From positions 99,370 to 163,369 of the forward strand of contig NZ_BCSH01000008.1 in the NCBI RefSeq assembly GCF_001570765.1: a stretch of 64,000 nucleotides of DNA, read 5' to 3'. Both the position numbers and the translations under genes were made by a program. The number at the start of each line of letters is the position of its first letter. Position 1 is the stretch's first letter. Shown here in pieces: positions 7,239 through 15,029 of this stretch. The DNA comes from Nocardiopsis listeri NBRC 13360. Its GTDB lineage: Bacteria; Actinomycetota; Actinomycetes; Streptosporangiales; Streptosporangiaceae. The notes under the pieces are model-generated. The model searched no databases and had not been told where the DNA came from. It was given only the letters and a program-made list of their open reading frames with translations.

Positions 7239-9011
7239 ATGTCCATCACCGCTCACGTCTCTCCATCCCCTGTCCTTCGCCCTCCTCCGGAACAGGAGGA
7301 ACCGACCGGGGCCACCCGTCACCTCTGTGCCGGTGTGCACATCGACGAGGACTTCCGAGACCTCGTCATCAAACAGGTGTGTACGGCCCCTTCACGACGC
7401 GCGGCCCCCTCCTACGAATTCGACCTCGTTCCGGTGATGCGCCACGCGTGGTTGTCCCTGCACCTGACCTCGTTGTCGAGGTCGGGGTTGCTCACCGCCC
7501 TCGCCGCGCCCTACTTCTGGGGGTTGACGGTGACGACCCTCTTGGTCGCCGGTGGATACGTACTTCTCGTACTCCTTGACCACGCCTGGCGGATCTCCAA
7601 GGAGCTCACACGACCCGAAGAGCCCTTACTGACGAAGAAGAGGCGCAAGCGTCGACCGAAGTTGCCTTCCAGGTCCAGCTGGAAGTACGGGGAGGAGAGC
7701 AAACGTCTCAAGAACACTGGCGCGTTCGCCCTGGTCCTTGCCCTCGCCATGATGGTCCTGGCCTTCTCCCATCCCATTCAGGGAACTCTGGCCCTCTACC
7801 TGGGCTGCGCCGTCGCCCTCCTCACCGCGATCGTCGGTGGTCTGCGCCAGGCGTGCATCAACCACGCTCACAAGGCCACCGCTCTCAGACCCAAGCGCCT
7901 CTCCCATCGGGAGAAGGTCGTCGACGAGCAGCAGAAGCATCCCTGTGTGGTCTATCAGCGCCCCGCCCACAAGAAGGACGGCGAGGACGAAGATGCGGGT
8001 GTGTTCACGCTCTTCGGTGAGGAATCACCCTTCATCGGAGCGGGGGAACTGATCCACCAGTGGAATCCACCCATGAGTGTCCAACTCCTGCGCAAGGGAA
8101 GCGACGACAAACCCCTGCACGAACGGGAACACCGGCACCCGCCCTTCAAGCCGCACGAACTGATGGACCACCTGCGCGCGGCCGTCGCCGACCTTCGGGA
8201 GGACCATGAGAACGTCCGTCTTCCGGCGCAGGTACGCGACCGTATCTACGTCTCCCATTCGGACGTGTCCACTGACCGCTCCATCCTGCGGGAATCGGTG
8301 GATCCGGTCGCGATGCGCCGGATCATCGACCGACAGGACTCCGCGCACCAGCACTTCCTCGAAGTGAGCGTCCCCGACGCGGGAGGAGAGCTGGTCGCCA
8401 CGGTGCTGCTCCAGGTAAGGGTGCGTGGCCGAACGCTGAGCCTGGCGTTCGCGGCCTGCGCACTGACCCGTAATCCGGACGACTTCCGTAAGGCGGAAGA
8501 GTTCGGCCAGCACGGAAAACGGGCCATCGTCAGTGCCGCTTGGCACGACCTGTTCCGCCTCCCTCGCCACATCCGTTCACTGGGGCGCATCACCCGTTAC
8601 CCGTTCTACCTGGCCAAGGCCCTCTCCGGCCTCCTACACCGGGCCTTGGTGCTCCGCGGCATCGACTTCACCCTCGTTCCTCGACGCAATATCGGGATCG
8701 GCAGTCGAATCAGCGTTCGCCAGGAATTGGCGGAGGACTGGAGCAAGGTCCAACTCGACAAGACCACGCTTCTCGGCCACATCAAGAACGTCGAACAGCG
8801 GCTGCTCAAAGCCACCAGCGACTTCCTCGACTCTCACGGTGTCGACGTCTCCGACTTCGATGATCGCGCGCTACAGATCATCAACAGCGGCATCGTCAAC
8901 ATGGGCGGAACCAACGACTTCACCAACACCGCGGTCGGCGACCAGGCGCACCAGCAGACGCAGAACCCTCCTTCCACCCCCAATGACTCACAGAACGGGA
9001 AAGCCGCATGA
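7239..9011 (+). CDS. Membrane protein with C-terminal amyloid-like signalling motif
   Basis: A 590-residue protein of unknown function. An N-terminal soluble segment (1-90) is followed by three predicted membrane segments (about 91-113, 161-177 and 182-202), with a very basic KKRRKRRPK loop between the first two. A long soluble region (about 215-545) follows, with no recognised catalytic motif. Near the C-terminus (about 549-571) is a Gly/Asn-rich motif starting NSGIVNMGGTN and continuing FTNTAVGDQA. The same motif is at the N-terminus of the next protein. The ATG at 7239 is preceded by AGGAG at seven bases. The next gene overlaps by ATGA, so both are made together. Shared short Asn/Gly-rich motifs in adjacent genes are characteristic of bacterial amyloid signalling pairs; function is inferred. 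Confidence 0.75.
   Translation: MSITAHVSPSPVLRPPPEQEEPTGATRHLCAGVHIDEDFRDLVIKQVCTAPSRRAAPSYEFDLVPVMRHAWLSLHLTSLSRSGLLTALAAPYFWGLTVTTLLVAGGYVLLVLLDHAWRISKELTRPEEPLLTKKRRKRRPKLPSRSSWKYGEESKRLKNTGAFALVLALAMMVLAFSHPIQGTLALYLGCAVALLTAIVGGLRQACINHAHKATALRPKRLSHREKVVDEQQKHPCVVYQRPAHKKDGEDEDAGVFTLFGEESPFIGAGELIHQWNPPMSVQLLRKGSDDKPLHEREHRHPPFKPHELMDHLRAAVADLREDHENVRLPAQVRDRIYVSHSDVSTDRSILRESVDPVAMRRIIDRQDSAHQHFLEVSVPDAGGELVATVLLQVRVRGRTLSLAFAACALTRNPDDFRKAEEFGQHGKRAIVSAAWHDLFRLPRHIRSLGRITRYPFYLAKALSGLLHRALVLRGIDFTLVPRRNIGIGSRISVRQELAEDWSKVQLDKTTLLGHIKNVEQRLLKATSDFLDSHGVDVSDFDDRALQIINSGIVNMGGTNDFTNTAVGDQAHQQTQNPPSTPNDSQNGKAA
8882..8948 (+). repeat. Direct repeat copy 1 encoding the shared motif
   Basis: A 67-bp segment that matches 9031-9097 at 64 positions. 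It encodes the C-terminal motif of the membrane protein. The DNA-level identity points to recent duplication or strong constraint. Confidence 0.85.
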
Positions 9012-9955
9012 GCCTCCACCAACCTCCGAACAACAGTGGCATCGTCAACATGGGCGGAACCAACAGCTTCACCAACACCGCGGTCGGCGACCAGGCGAAG
9101 ATGATCACGCCCTCGGACCCCACACGGCCCTCCCAGGTACGCACCTCCTCGGCGCACTCCGAGTCCGACCAACGGAAGGACGTCGGAATCGTCACGATCC
9201 TGCCCGTGGAGACACGAGCGATCCTCGACGAACTGGGACTGGAGCGGCCCCGCAAACAAGAAGGCCTGTTCTTCAGCGCCGGTGACGTCTCCACCGAAAG
9301 TGGTACGGCGAGCGTGGTGGCCACCCAGACCCTCGGTCCCGGGCAACGCTCGGTGATGTCGGCACTGGACCATCTGCGCCACCATTTCTCCCCACGTCTG
9401 TGGGTCCTGGTCGGCATCGGAGGCGGACTTGGGAGCTCCCCCAGCCGCGCCGGCGGTGGCCGTATCGGTGACGTCATCGTCTCGACCCGGATCGTCTACT
9501 ACGACTCACGCAAGATCACGGCCGGCGACCGCGTTCAGCGCCGTGGTGAGGAACGGCAGGCACCGGCCCGCGTCGTCCACGCGGCGAACGCCTACTTCAC
9601 CGACCGGGGAGAGCCGGCGGTGATCCGCGGCCGTGTCGACGGGCACCGTAAGCGCAGCTTCGAGGTCCACCATGGCCTGATCGGTTCAGGGGAGGCCGTG
9701 ATCGCCCACGAAGACGCCGAAGAGCGGCAGTGGCTGAAGCACTACAACGACAAGGTCATGGCCGTGGACATGGAGTCGGGCGGGCTCAGCCAGTTCTGGC
9801 AGGAGAACTCGGTGCGCGATGAGGGCAACCCGGACTGGGTCGTGGTTCGGGGCATCTCGGACGGAGCGGACGCGCAGAAGGACGACGACGCCCATGCTCT
9901 GGCCGCGCACAACGCGGCGCACGTCGTCCACGAACTGCTCCCGTATCTACTCTGA
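9008..9955 (+). CDS. Nucleoside phosphorylase-fold protein with N-terminal amyloid-like motif
   Basis: A 315-residue protein. Residues 9-31 carry the same NSGIVNMGGTN ... FTNTAVGDQA motif as the end of the upstream protein, with one substitution. After a linker, residues 58-315 form a PNP/UDP nucleosidase domain: VGIVTILPVETRAIL at its start, VGIGGGLG (glycine-rich phosphate/ribose loop), and AVDMESGGLSQFW, the family's DMES ribose-binding motif. It ends VVRGISDGAD. Such domains occur as effectors or sensors in bacterial NLR-type and amyloid-linked conflict systems. Here it is translationally coupled to the membrane protein. Likely activity is cleavage of a nucleoside or nucleotide glycosidic bond; the substrate is unknown. 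Confidence 0.85.
   Translation: MSLHQPPNNSGIVNMGGTNSFTNTAVGDQAKMITPSDPTRPSQVRTSSAHSESDQRKDVGIVTILPVETRAILDELGLERPRKQEGLFFSAGDVSTESGTASVVATQTLGPGQRSVMSALDHLRHHFSPRLWVLVGIGGGLGSSPSRAGGGRIGDVIVSTRIVYYDSRKITAGDRVQRRGEERQAPARVVHAANAYFTDRGEPAVIRGRVDGHRKRSFEVHHGLIGSGEAVIAHEDAEERQWLKHYNDKVMAVDMESGGLSQFWQENSVRDEGNPDWVVVRGISDGADAQKDDDAHALAAHNAAHVVHELLPYLL
9031..9097 (+). repeat. Direct repeat copy 2 encoding the shared motif
   Basis: A 67-bp near-copy (64 matches) of 8882-8948. It encodes the N-terminal motif of the phosphorylase-fold protein. Confidence 0.85.
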
Positions 9956-9997
9956 CCCGCTCTGGTCCCCAGCGATCCGAACAAGGGAAGTGATCAC

Positions 9998-10687
9998 ATG
10001 GTCGCGTTCGTCCTCGGTGTGCTCAGTTCGATCCTGGCCACGATGATCCTCGTCCTCGTGGGGTGGATGCGATCCTCCCGCCCTCGTTGGTGGCTGGTGG
10101 CCCTACTCGCCCGGCTGACCGGAACCGGTGTGCACCGCGTGTACCGACGGCAGTCGTCGGCGGAGAAGGATGTGGCTCGGGATCTGGCGCGGGCTCGCTG
10201 GGTGAGGGTGTTGACCGGCCGGGGCAACACCCTCACCAGGGACGTTTTCACGCCGTTGTGGTCGGATACCACCGGCCGGGTCGAATCCGTGCGGGTGCTG
10301 CTGCCCGATCCCGACGCGGTTCCCGGCGAATGGCTGGCGCTTCGGGCCGCGGAGCTGGAACCCATCGACCCGGGGTTCACCCCCGATCTGCTGAGAAACC
10401 AGATCCGCGCCAATACCTCCTATCTGAGCTCCGTGGCGAAGGGCCGGGAGGGGATCGAACTCCGCCGATTCGATCTGCCTCATCTGTACCGCGTCATCGT
10501 CACGGACCAGGCCGCCTACATCACCTTCTACGACCGGGGTAGGCACGGGCGGCACTCCCCCTGCCTGTACGTGCGTGCTCCGGGTGTGCTCTACGAGGCG
10601 GCCCTCCATTTCTTCTCCACCACCTGGGCCGGTTCACAGGCGGTGCCGACGGAGCAGAGCCCCGACACGGGAGCACCGAACAGCTGA
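9998..10687 (+). CDS. Membrane-anchored protein, third gene of the amyloid-motif module
   Basis: A 229-residue protein with one N-terminal membrane segment (about 2-22, VAFVLGVLSSILATMILVLV). A short basic stretch follows, then a soluble domain (about 60-215) with patterns such as VRVLLPDPD, LRRFDLPHLYRVIVTD and FYDRGRHGRHSP. I do not recognise the domain with certainty. The layout recalls degenerate phospholipase-D-like folds, but no HxK pair is visible. The ATG at 9998 has GGGAAG seven bases upstream. It lies 42 bp after the phosphorylase-fold gene in the same orientation, so it is probably co-transcribed and part of the same system. No copy of the shared motif is present. Confidence 0.6.
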   Translation: MVAFVLGVLSSILATMILVLVGWMRSSRPRWWLVALLARLTGTGVHRVYRRQSSAEKDVARDLARARWVRVLTGRGNTLTRDVFTPLWSDTTGRVESVRVLLPDPDAVPGEWLALRAAELEPIDPGFTPDLLRNQIRANTSYLSSVAKGREGIELRRFDLPHLYRVIVTDQAAYITFYDRGRHGRHSPCLYVRAPGVLYEAALHFFSTTWAGSQAVPTEQSPDTGAPNS

Positions 10688-10721
10688 ACAACCGGCCAGA
10701 GGAGGAGAGGAATCACGGCCC

Positions 10722-11804
10722 TCATTCCAGATGAGCGCGTACCGCTTCACGGATCTTGTCGGCGTGGAGGTAGATCTCGTCGATCGATCCCAGCGGATGG
10801 CGGGTCTCGTTCTTCTCCGCGTCGAAGGTGCCGAGGTACTTCTTCGACTTGGCGTTGAAGTGCAAACGCGCGATCGGCTTACGGTTGTTGTCGTCCAGCA
10901 GGATCGCGAAGTAGCTCTTGGAGTCCCGTTGTGCGATCCGCTGGGGTTTGACCTCGCTGCACGCGATCGCCTTGACGACCTGGTATCCCTCCAGCTCCTC
11001 CAGGGTGGTCTCGATCCCGGTGCCTCGGACCAGGTCCTCCTCGGCGACCTCCGCGCTGTCGATCGACGCCGAATCGGACTGGGGACGTGTCGTCTCCAAG
11101 GCCTTCTTCAGCCGGATGTTGACCTGGTCGTCGAGGAAGGTGGACGCGGCCTCTTGGACCAGCGGGGTGAACTGCTCGCGCGCCCGCTTGGTGAAGGATC
11201 CGTCATAGACGCGGCCGGCGAAGAACTTGACCCACTCGTCCTCGGGCTCCTGGAACTGTTCCGCCAAGGTGCGTTTGATCGCGCCGATGTACTTGAGCTT
11301 CTCGGCGGCGTCGATCACCGAATTCAGGTCGAAGGACGACTTGGTGAGTTTGCGCAGTTCGGGAAGGAGGCTCTCGTCGACGTCACCGAGGTCGAGCACC
11401 ATGAACGGCCTGGAGTCCATCCGGTTCGGCGCGTCGAGGTCGGTGTAGAACTGGTATTCGACGCCGTTGGTGAGGACGGCGATCCGCGCGTTGGTGACGG
11501 AGAAGTACCGGTACAGCTGTGAGGCGTTCTCGATCGTCAGAGTCCCGTTCGACTTCTTGCATTCGATGAGCATCTGTACTTCGTTGTCGCGCATGATGGC
11601 GTAGTCGACCTTCTCCCCCTTCTTCACCCCCACATCGGCGGTGAACTCGGGGACCACCTCACGCGGATCGAAGACGTCGTATCCGAGGACCGTCGCGATG
11701 AAGGGCATGACGAAGGCGGTCTTGGCCGCCTCTTCGGTCTGAGTCATCTCCCGCTGGTTCTGCACCTTGGTGCTGAGAGCGGAGACCTTCTCGGAGAATT
11801 CCAT
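10722..11804 (-). CDS. Standalone HsdR N-terminal-type nuclease
   Basis: A 360-residue protein matching only the N-terminal nuclease part of type I restriction enzymes. The PD-(D/E)xK core is visible as EKVDYAIM (Asp) followed by QMLIECKKSNG (Glu-x-Lys), around residues 75-100. No helicase motor follows; instead there is a coiled middle region and a C-terminal domain of unknown type (about 270-360). The ATG at 11804 has GAAGG five to six bases upstream. The gene runs convergent to the amyloid-motif module with a 34-bp gap. Such solo HsdR_N proteins are common in actinomycetes and usually uncharacterised; nuclease activity is inferred from the intact motif. Confidence 0.85.
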   Translation of the reverse strand: MEFSEKVSALSTKVQNQREMTQTEEAAKTAFVMPFIATVLGYDVFDPREVVPEFTADVGVKKGEKVDYAIMRDNEVQMLIECKKSNGTLTIENASQLYRYFSVTNARIAVLTNGVEYQFYTDLDAPNRMDSRPFMVLDLGDVDESLLPELRKLTKSSFDLNSVIDAAEKLKYIGAIKRTLAEQFQEPEDEWVKFFAGRVYDGSFTKRAREQFTPLVQEAASTFLDDQVNIRLKKALETTRPQSDSASIDSAEVAEEDLVRGTGIETTLEELEGYQVVKAIACSEVKPQRIAQRDSKSYFAILLDDNNRKPIARLHFNAKSKKYLGTFDAEKNETRHPLGSIDEIYLHADKIREAVRAHLE

Positions 11805-12188
11805 AGCGACCTTCCTACGAAGTTCGGCCGGAGAACCAGGCAATCGGAAGGATCGATGTCAGAGGCAGGGCTTGTTCTCACGACGGGGCCGCAGGGACAT
11901 GCGGATTCAGGACAAGCTTCGCCTCTGGGGGCATTTCACCCACCCCGGTAAACCGGGAGGGCTGCTCCGTCGTCTTGATCATCAAGGACATCGATCACTT
12001 CACAGATAGCACCATACACGGACTGCTTGTGAATATAGTTAACAATTGAATCTCGGTGCGGACAAGGCGCACTCTGGCCCACTGACCTTCGACGACACGT
12101 CCCGCAGCGGTGTCGCAAGGGAGGGCGTCCACCCGAGACGAACAACCCTGGTCGGCATCGAGCCACGGGTTCAAGGACCGCCCGAGAC
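11805..12188. other. Intergenic region with AT-rich promoter-like patch
   Basis: These 384 bases contain no recognised gene. Around 12000-12055 the base composition drops sharply to AT-rich. This patch probably holds the promoter of the HsdR_N gene and includes a motif shared with 13787-13802. Confidence 0.5.
12028..12043 (-). promoter_or_regulatory. Motif GTTAACTA-N2-TTCACA upstream of the HsdR_N gene
   Basis: On the minus strand this 16-bp element reads GTTAAC, TA, two variable bases, TTCACA. It matches a second copy at 13787-13802 at 14 of 16 positions. Both copies lie in AT-rich patches upstream of minus-strand genes, suggesting a shared promoter or operator. Confidence 0.4.
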
Positions 12189-12890
12189 TCAGACCCGGTT
12201 CCACTCACCGCAGCCGCTCGTCTCGAAGGCCACGTCCGAACCGCTGATGGTCACGATCTGGCTGCCGCCGCCGAAGTTGTTGGCGATGATGGAATCCAAG
12301 GAACCGTCGGTTCCGGACAGCCTGGCCCAGTAGCAGTTCGAGGTGCCCTCGGAGCGGTAGGTTCCCGGTGAGATCTCGTCGCCCACCAGGAAGGTCCCGG
12401 AACCGGGAAAACTGTTCTCCTCGGCCTCGGTCTCCAGGTCGGTGACCTCGCCCTCCCTGGTGTCCAGGTCCTCTTCTCGCTGGTCCAGCTCTTCGGAGCG
12501 TTCGTCCAGATCGCCTTCACGGTCGTCGAGCTCACCCTCTCGGGTGTCCATCCCTTCCTCCCGGTCGTCCAATCCGTCCTCGCGTTCGTCCAGCTCCCGG
12601 AAGGGGCGTTCAAGCTGTTCCACCTCTTCGCGCAGACCACTGATGGTGTCCTGGTAGTCCAGTTCCTTCTCCAGAGCCTGTTCCAGGTCGGATCCGGCCG
12701 ACTCGTGCCGTTCGGACAACTCCAGGTAGACCGGTGTGCGCTCCGGCACTCGCGACGACCACCCCAGGAGGGCTCCCACGCCGAGCGCCCCGACCACGAT
12801 CAGCACCAGGGGCAGCGGCGGCCTTCTACGGCCGCCCTCCCGCACCTGGTCGAGTGCACCGTCCTCCGTGCGCACCGAATCATCGGCCAT
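12189..12890 (-). CDS. Membrane-anchored coiled-coil protein with C-terminal beta domain
   Basis: A 233-residue protein. A single membrane segment near residues 26-44 (PLVLIVVGALGVGALLGW) is followed by a long, highly charged coiled coil (about 60-150) built from repeats of the form LDxREE/LDxREG. A compact domain (about 158-233) begins FLVGDEISPGTY, continues NCYWARLSG, and ends ETSGCGEWNRV with two Cys that could pair. This C-terminal domain is widespread in secreted actinobacterial and firmicute proteins of unknown function. Topology puts the domain outside the cell on a stalk. The ATG at 12890 is the only start that keeps the cytoplasmic leader. Confidence 0.7.
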   Translation of the reverse strand: MADDSVRTEDGALDQVREGGRRRPPLPLVLIVVGALGVGALLGWSSRVPERTPVYLELSERHESAGSDLEQALEKELDYQDTISGLREEVEQLERPFRELDEREDGLDDREEGMDTREGELDDREGDLDERSEELDQREEDLDTREGEVTDLETEAEENSFPGSGTFLVGDEISPGTYRSEGTSNCYWARLSGTDGSLDSIIANNFGGGSQIVTISGSDVAFETSGCGEWNRV

Positions 12891-13009
12891 GGCAGATCAC
12901 CGCTTTCCCGGTGCCGTCCGCACCGAATTCCGAACCGGAAAGGACTCTTGACTCACTCGGACGAGGGATTGCGAACCAGAGCCTCAACGTCGAAGGCCCA
13001 CGGCCCGGC

Positions 13010-13672
13010 TCAGTCCAGGTCGACGCGGACTCCATCGGCGAAGCCGCCCTGTCCGTTGACCAGCATGTGGTCGACCTCGAAGTCGACCGGCACGTCGTAG
13101 GCGAGCACGCCGGTCTCTTCGGAACCGGGGTTGGTGTCGAAGCCGAACAGCGTGGAGGCCCACAGCTCATACCGGTACATGGAACCGGCCTCGTCCATGA
13201 GGACCTGGTCTCGTTCACCGAACGACCGCGGCTCACCGCTGATGTTCTTCACCGTCAACTCAACGGTGACCCACTGCCCCGAGGGCTCCTCGGCGAAGAA
13301 CTCGTCGAGCTGCGCGGTGGGGACGTCGTACTCGATCGCGTGCACGATGATCTCCCAGTCTCCGTGCTCGATGCTCTCTCCCAGGCTCGGGGGCGTTTCC
13401 TCGGGCTGCGCATCTTCCGCGCCCTCGTCTTCCGTCTCGCCTCCACCGCCCTCTTCGTCGGTACCGGTCGGGGCGTCGGCCACCGTGGTGTCACCCCCGT
13501 CGTCGGTGGTGGACACCAGCGCTCCGAGGAAGAGCAGAGCGAAGAAACCCATCACGCCCATGCCCAAGCACCCGAGGCATCCGAGGCATCCGAGGCCGAA
13601 CTTGGCACCGGTGGACATGCCCGGTCGGGGACCGGGAGCGGGTCGACCGTGGGGGTAGTGGCCGTAACTCAT
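13010..13672 (-). CDS. DUF4352-type membrane-anchored protein
   Basis: A 220-residue protein. A Pro/Gly-rich cytoplasmic leader is followed by a GCLGCLGCLG repeat and a membrane segment (about 38-56), an acidic Gly-rich linker (about 57-95) and an extracellular immunoglobulin-like domain (about 100-220). Within that domain QWVTVELTVKNISGEP is the DUF4352 signature strand pair. The Cys repeat comes from three copies of a nine-base unit, so it may be length-variable. The ATG at 13672 is supported by GGAG about seven bases upstream; a longer upstream frame is rejected. Function is unknown; related domains serve in antigenic or adhesion lipoproteins. Confidence 0.75.
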   Translation of the reverse strand: MSYGHYPHGRPAPGPRPGMSTGAKFGLGCLGCLGCLGMGVMGFFALLFLGALVSTTDDGGDTTVADAPTGTDEEGGGGETEDEGAEDAQPEETPPSLGESIEHGDWEIIVHAIEYDVPTAQLDEFFAEEPSGQWVTVELTVKNISGEPRSFGERDQVLMDEAGSMYRYELWASTLFGFDTNPGSEETGVLAYDVPVDFEVDHMLVNGQGGFADGVRVDLD

Positions 13673-13784
13673 GGGATCACTCCGGTCTGGTGGATGTGGA
13701 TACCGGCGGAGTCGACTCCGCCGAGGATCGGGAGCGAGGCGGGAAAGACTCTTTATCATCGCTTCACACAACATACACCATGTA

Positions 13785-13819
13785 TATGTGAACCTAGTTA
13801 ACCCTATAGTGTTCACATA
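13785..13819. promoter_or_regulatory. Inverted repeat in the divergent promoter of the DUF4352 and lipoprotein genes
   Basis: Perfect 9-bp arms TATGTGAAC (13785-13793) and GTTCACATA (13811-13819) flank a TATAGT hexamer (13805-13810) that would serve as a -10 for the lipoprotein gene. It lies in an AT-rich patch and contains the 13787-13802 motif shared with 12028-12043. Likely an operator over a divergent promoter. Confidence 0.5.
13787..13802 (-). promoter_or_regulatory. Second copy of the GTTAACTA-N2-TTCACA motif
   Basis: Matches 12028-12043 at 14 of 16 positions. It lies 115 bp upstream of the DUF4352 gene start at 13672. Confidence 0.4.
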
Positions 13820-13842
13820 CGACACCAGCTCAAGGAGTTCCC

Positions 13843-14010
13843 ATGCGCAGTTGCCTCGGCCTCGTCACCGCCACCCTCGGCCTGCTCCTGACCGGCTGCG
13901 ATGAAAACGAGACCGTACGCCTGGAGCCTCTCGCCCCTTCTCCTACGCCGGCGGCCATCACCCCCGCGATCTCCCCGCCCTCCACCCCCATCGGCCACCG
14001 GGGCGCGTGA
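13843..14010 (+). CDS. Small lipoprotein, 55 residues
   Basis: The frame begins ATG with AAGGAG six to seven bases upstream. It encodes a short basic start (MRSCLGL), a hydrophobic core and a lipobox LLTGC with Cys at residue 19. A Pro/Thr/Ser-rich tail of about 36 residues then ends at TGA. Everything needed for export and lipid attachment is present, but no folded domain follows. It may be a true small lipoprotein or the 5' remnant of a longer lipoprotein whose domain now sits in another frame downstream at 14129-14671. Confidence 0.6.
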   Translation: MRSCLGLVTATLGLLLTGCDENETVRLEPLAPSPTPAAITPAISPPSTPIGHRGA

Positions 14011-14128
14011 ACGGCCCCGTCCGCACCAACAGGTGGCCTCGACAGCACCAAGACGAGAGCACGCAGCGCGGAAGGATCGTCCGGCCCATGTCCACAAAAT
14101 CGGAACGCCCCGAGAAGGTGAGTCACGA

Positions 14129-14671
14129 ATGCGGAGCACGCCGGAGGGCGGTCTCGCCGGACAGGTCGAGCGGAAACGCGAGGTGGTGGCGGATCGGTGG
14201 CCGGACTCGATGTCGAATACCGCCGGGTCATCCGCCGCGGGACGATCACGAATACGTTCGCCGGCCACCGGCTCCCAAGTACCCGCCGGGCCTCCGGAGG
14301 GCGAGCCGAGCGACGGTGTGTTCGATTACGAGGTCACCGATTCGCGCACTTCGGCCACCTACAACGATGATTCGTGTGGTGAGCAGTACTCCGCGTCGGG
14401 CGAGTACCACGTGCTCACCATCAGGGCGCAGAACGTGGGGTCGACGCCGGCCTACCCGCCGTCGGATTCCTGGGAAGGGGTGTACGCGTACTCCGAAAAC
14501 GGCACCCAGTACTCCACGGAAGACAACATCTGCGCCTTCGCGGACGAGACCAACCCCGGCAACAGCACCGAGTACGAGCTGGTGTTCGACGTTCCCGAGA
14601 ACACCGAACTGACCGTGATCGACCTGTCAGCGGAATCGGCACCCGAGGTAGCCGTGGTGGAGGTCCCTTGA
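14129..14671 (+). CDS. DUF4352-like domain protein, possibly 5'-decayed
   Basis: The C-terminal 120 residues look like a DUF4352-type immunoglobulin-like domain: FDYEVTDSRTSATYN, then YHVLTIRAQNVGSTPAYP, then ELVFDVPENTELTVIDL. Such domains are normally exported, but no signal peptide is visible in this frame. The ATG at 14129 has GAAGG about nine bases upstream, and the first 50 residues look non-coding in character. A convincing lipoprotein signal peptide lies 120 bp upstream in a different frame (13843-14010). One reading is that the two were a single lipoprotein gene split by decay. Confidence 0.45.
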   Translation: MRSTPEGGLAGQVERKREVVADRWPDSMSNTAGSSAAGRSRIRSPATGSQVPAGPPEGEPSDGVFDYEVTDSRTSATYNDDSCGEQYSASGEYHVLTIRAQNVGSTPAYPPSDSWEGVYAYSENGTQYSTEDNICAFADETNPGNSTEYELVFDVPENTELTVIDLSAESAPEVAVVEVP

Positions 14672-15029
14672 CGGGGCTTCGCAGGCGCCGTTCGGCACCT
14701 CCCCCGGCAGCTGGTGACCGACCCGGGCAAGGCATTCGGTGAAGCCGCCCTAGCCGCGTTTCACCCGACCTGTGTGAAACCGGCCTGGATGACCACCGGT
14801 ACTCCCTGCCCAGAGGCCTCTTCCGGGGTTTCCACTGGAAAAGGTGACCGCCACCGTTTCCAAGGAGATCGCGCTGGAGGTCACCCGTCTCGACCACCGT
14901 CTCGATGGGCCTACCGGAACGGTCGACGTAGCGAAACCGGCCGCTACCGTCTCGGCCTGGCCTGACCCAAGGAACGCGTGCCCCGGGTGCTTCCGGTCGA
15001 TCCTGTCGGAAGCACCCGGCCCGCTTCGG
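14672..15029. other. Intergenic, no clear gene
   Basis: No supported gene in about 360 bases. The right part merges into the Nudix relic. Open frames on both strands here lack domain patterns. Confidence 0.4.
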
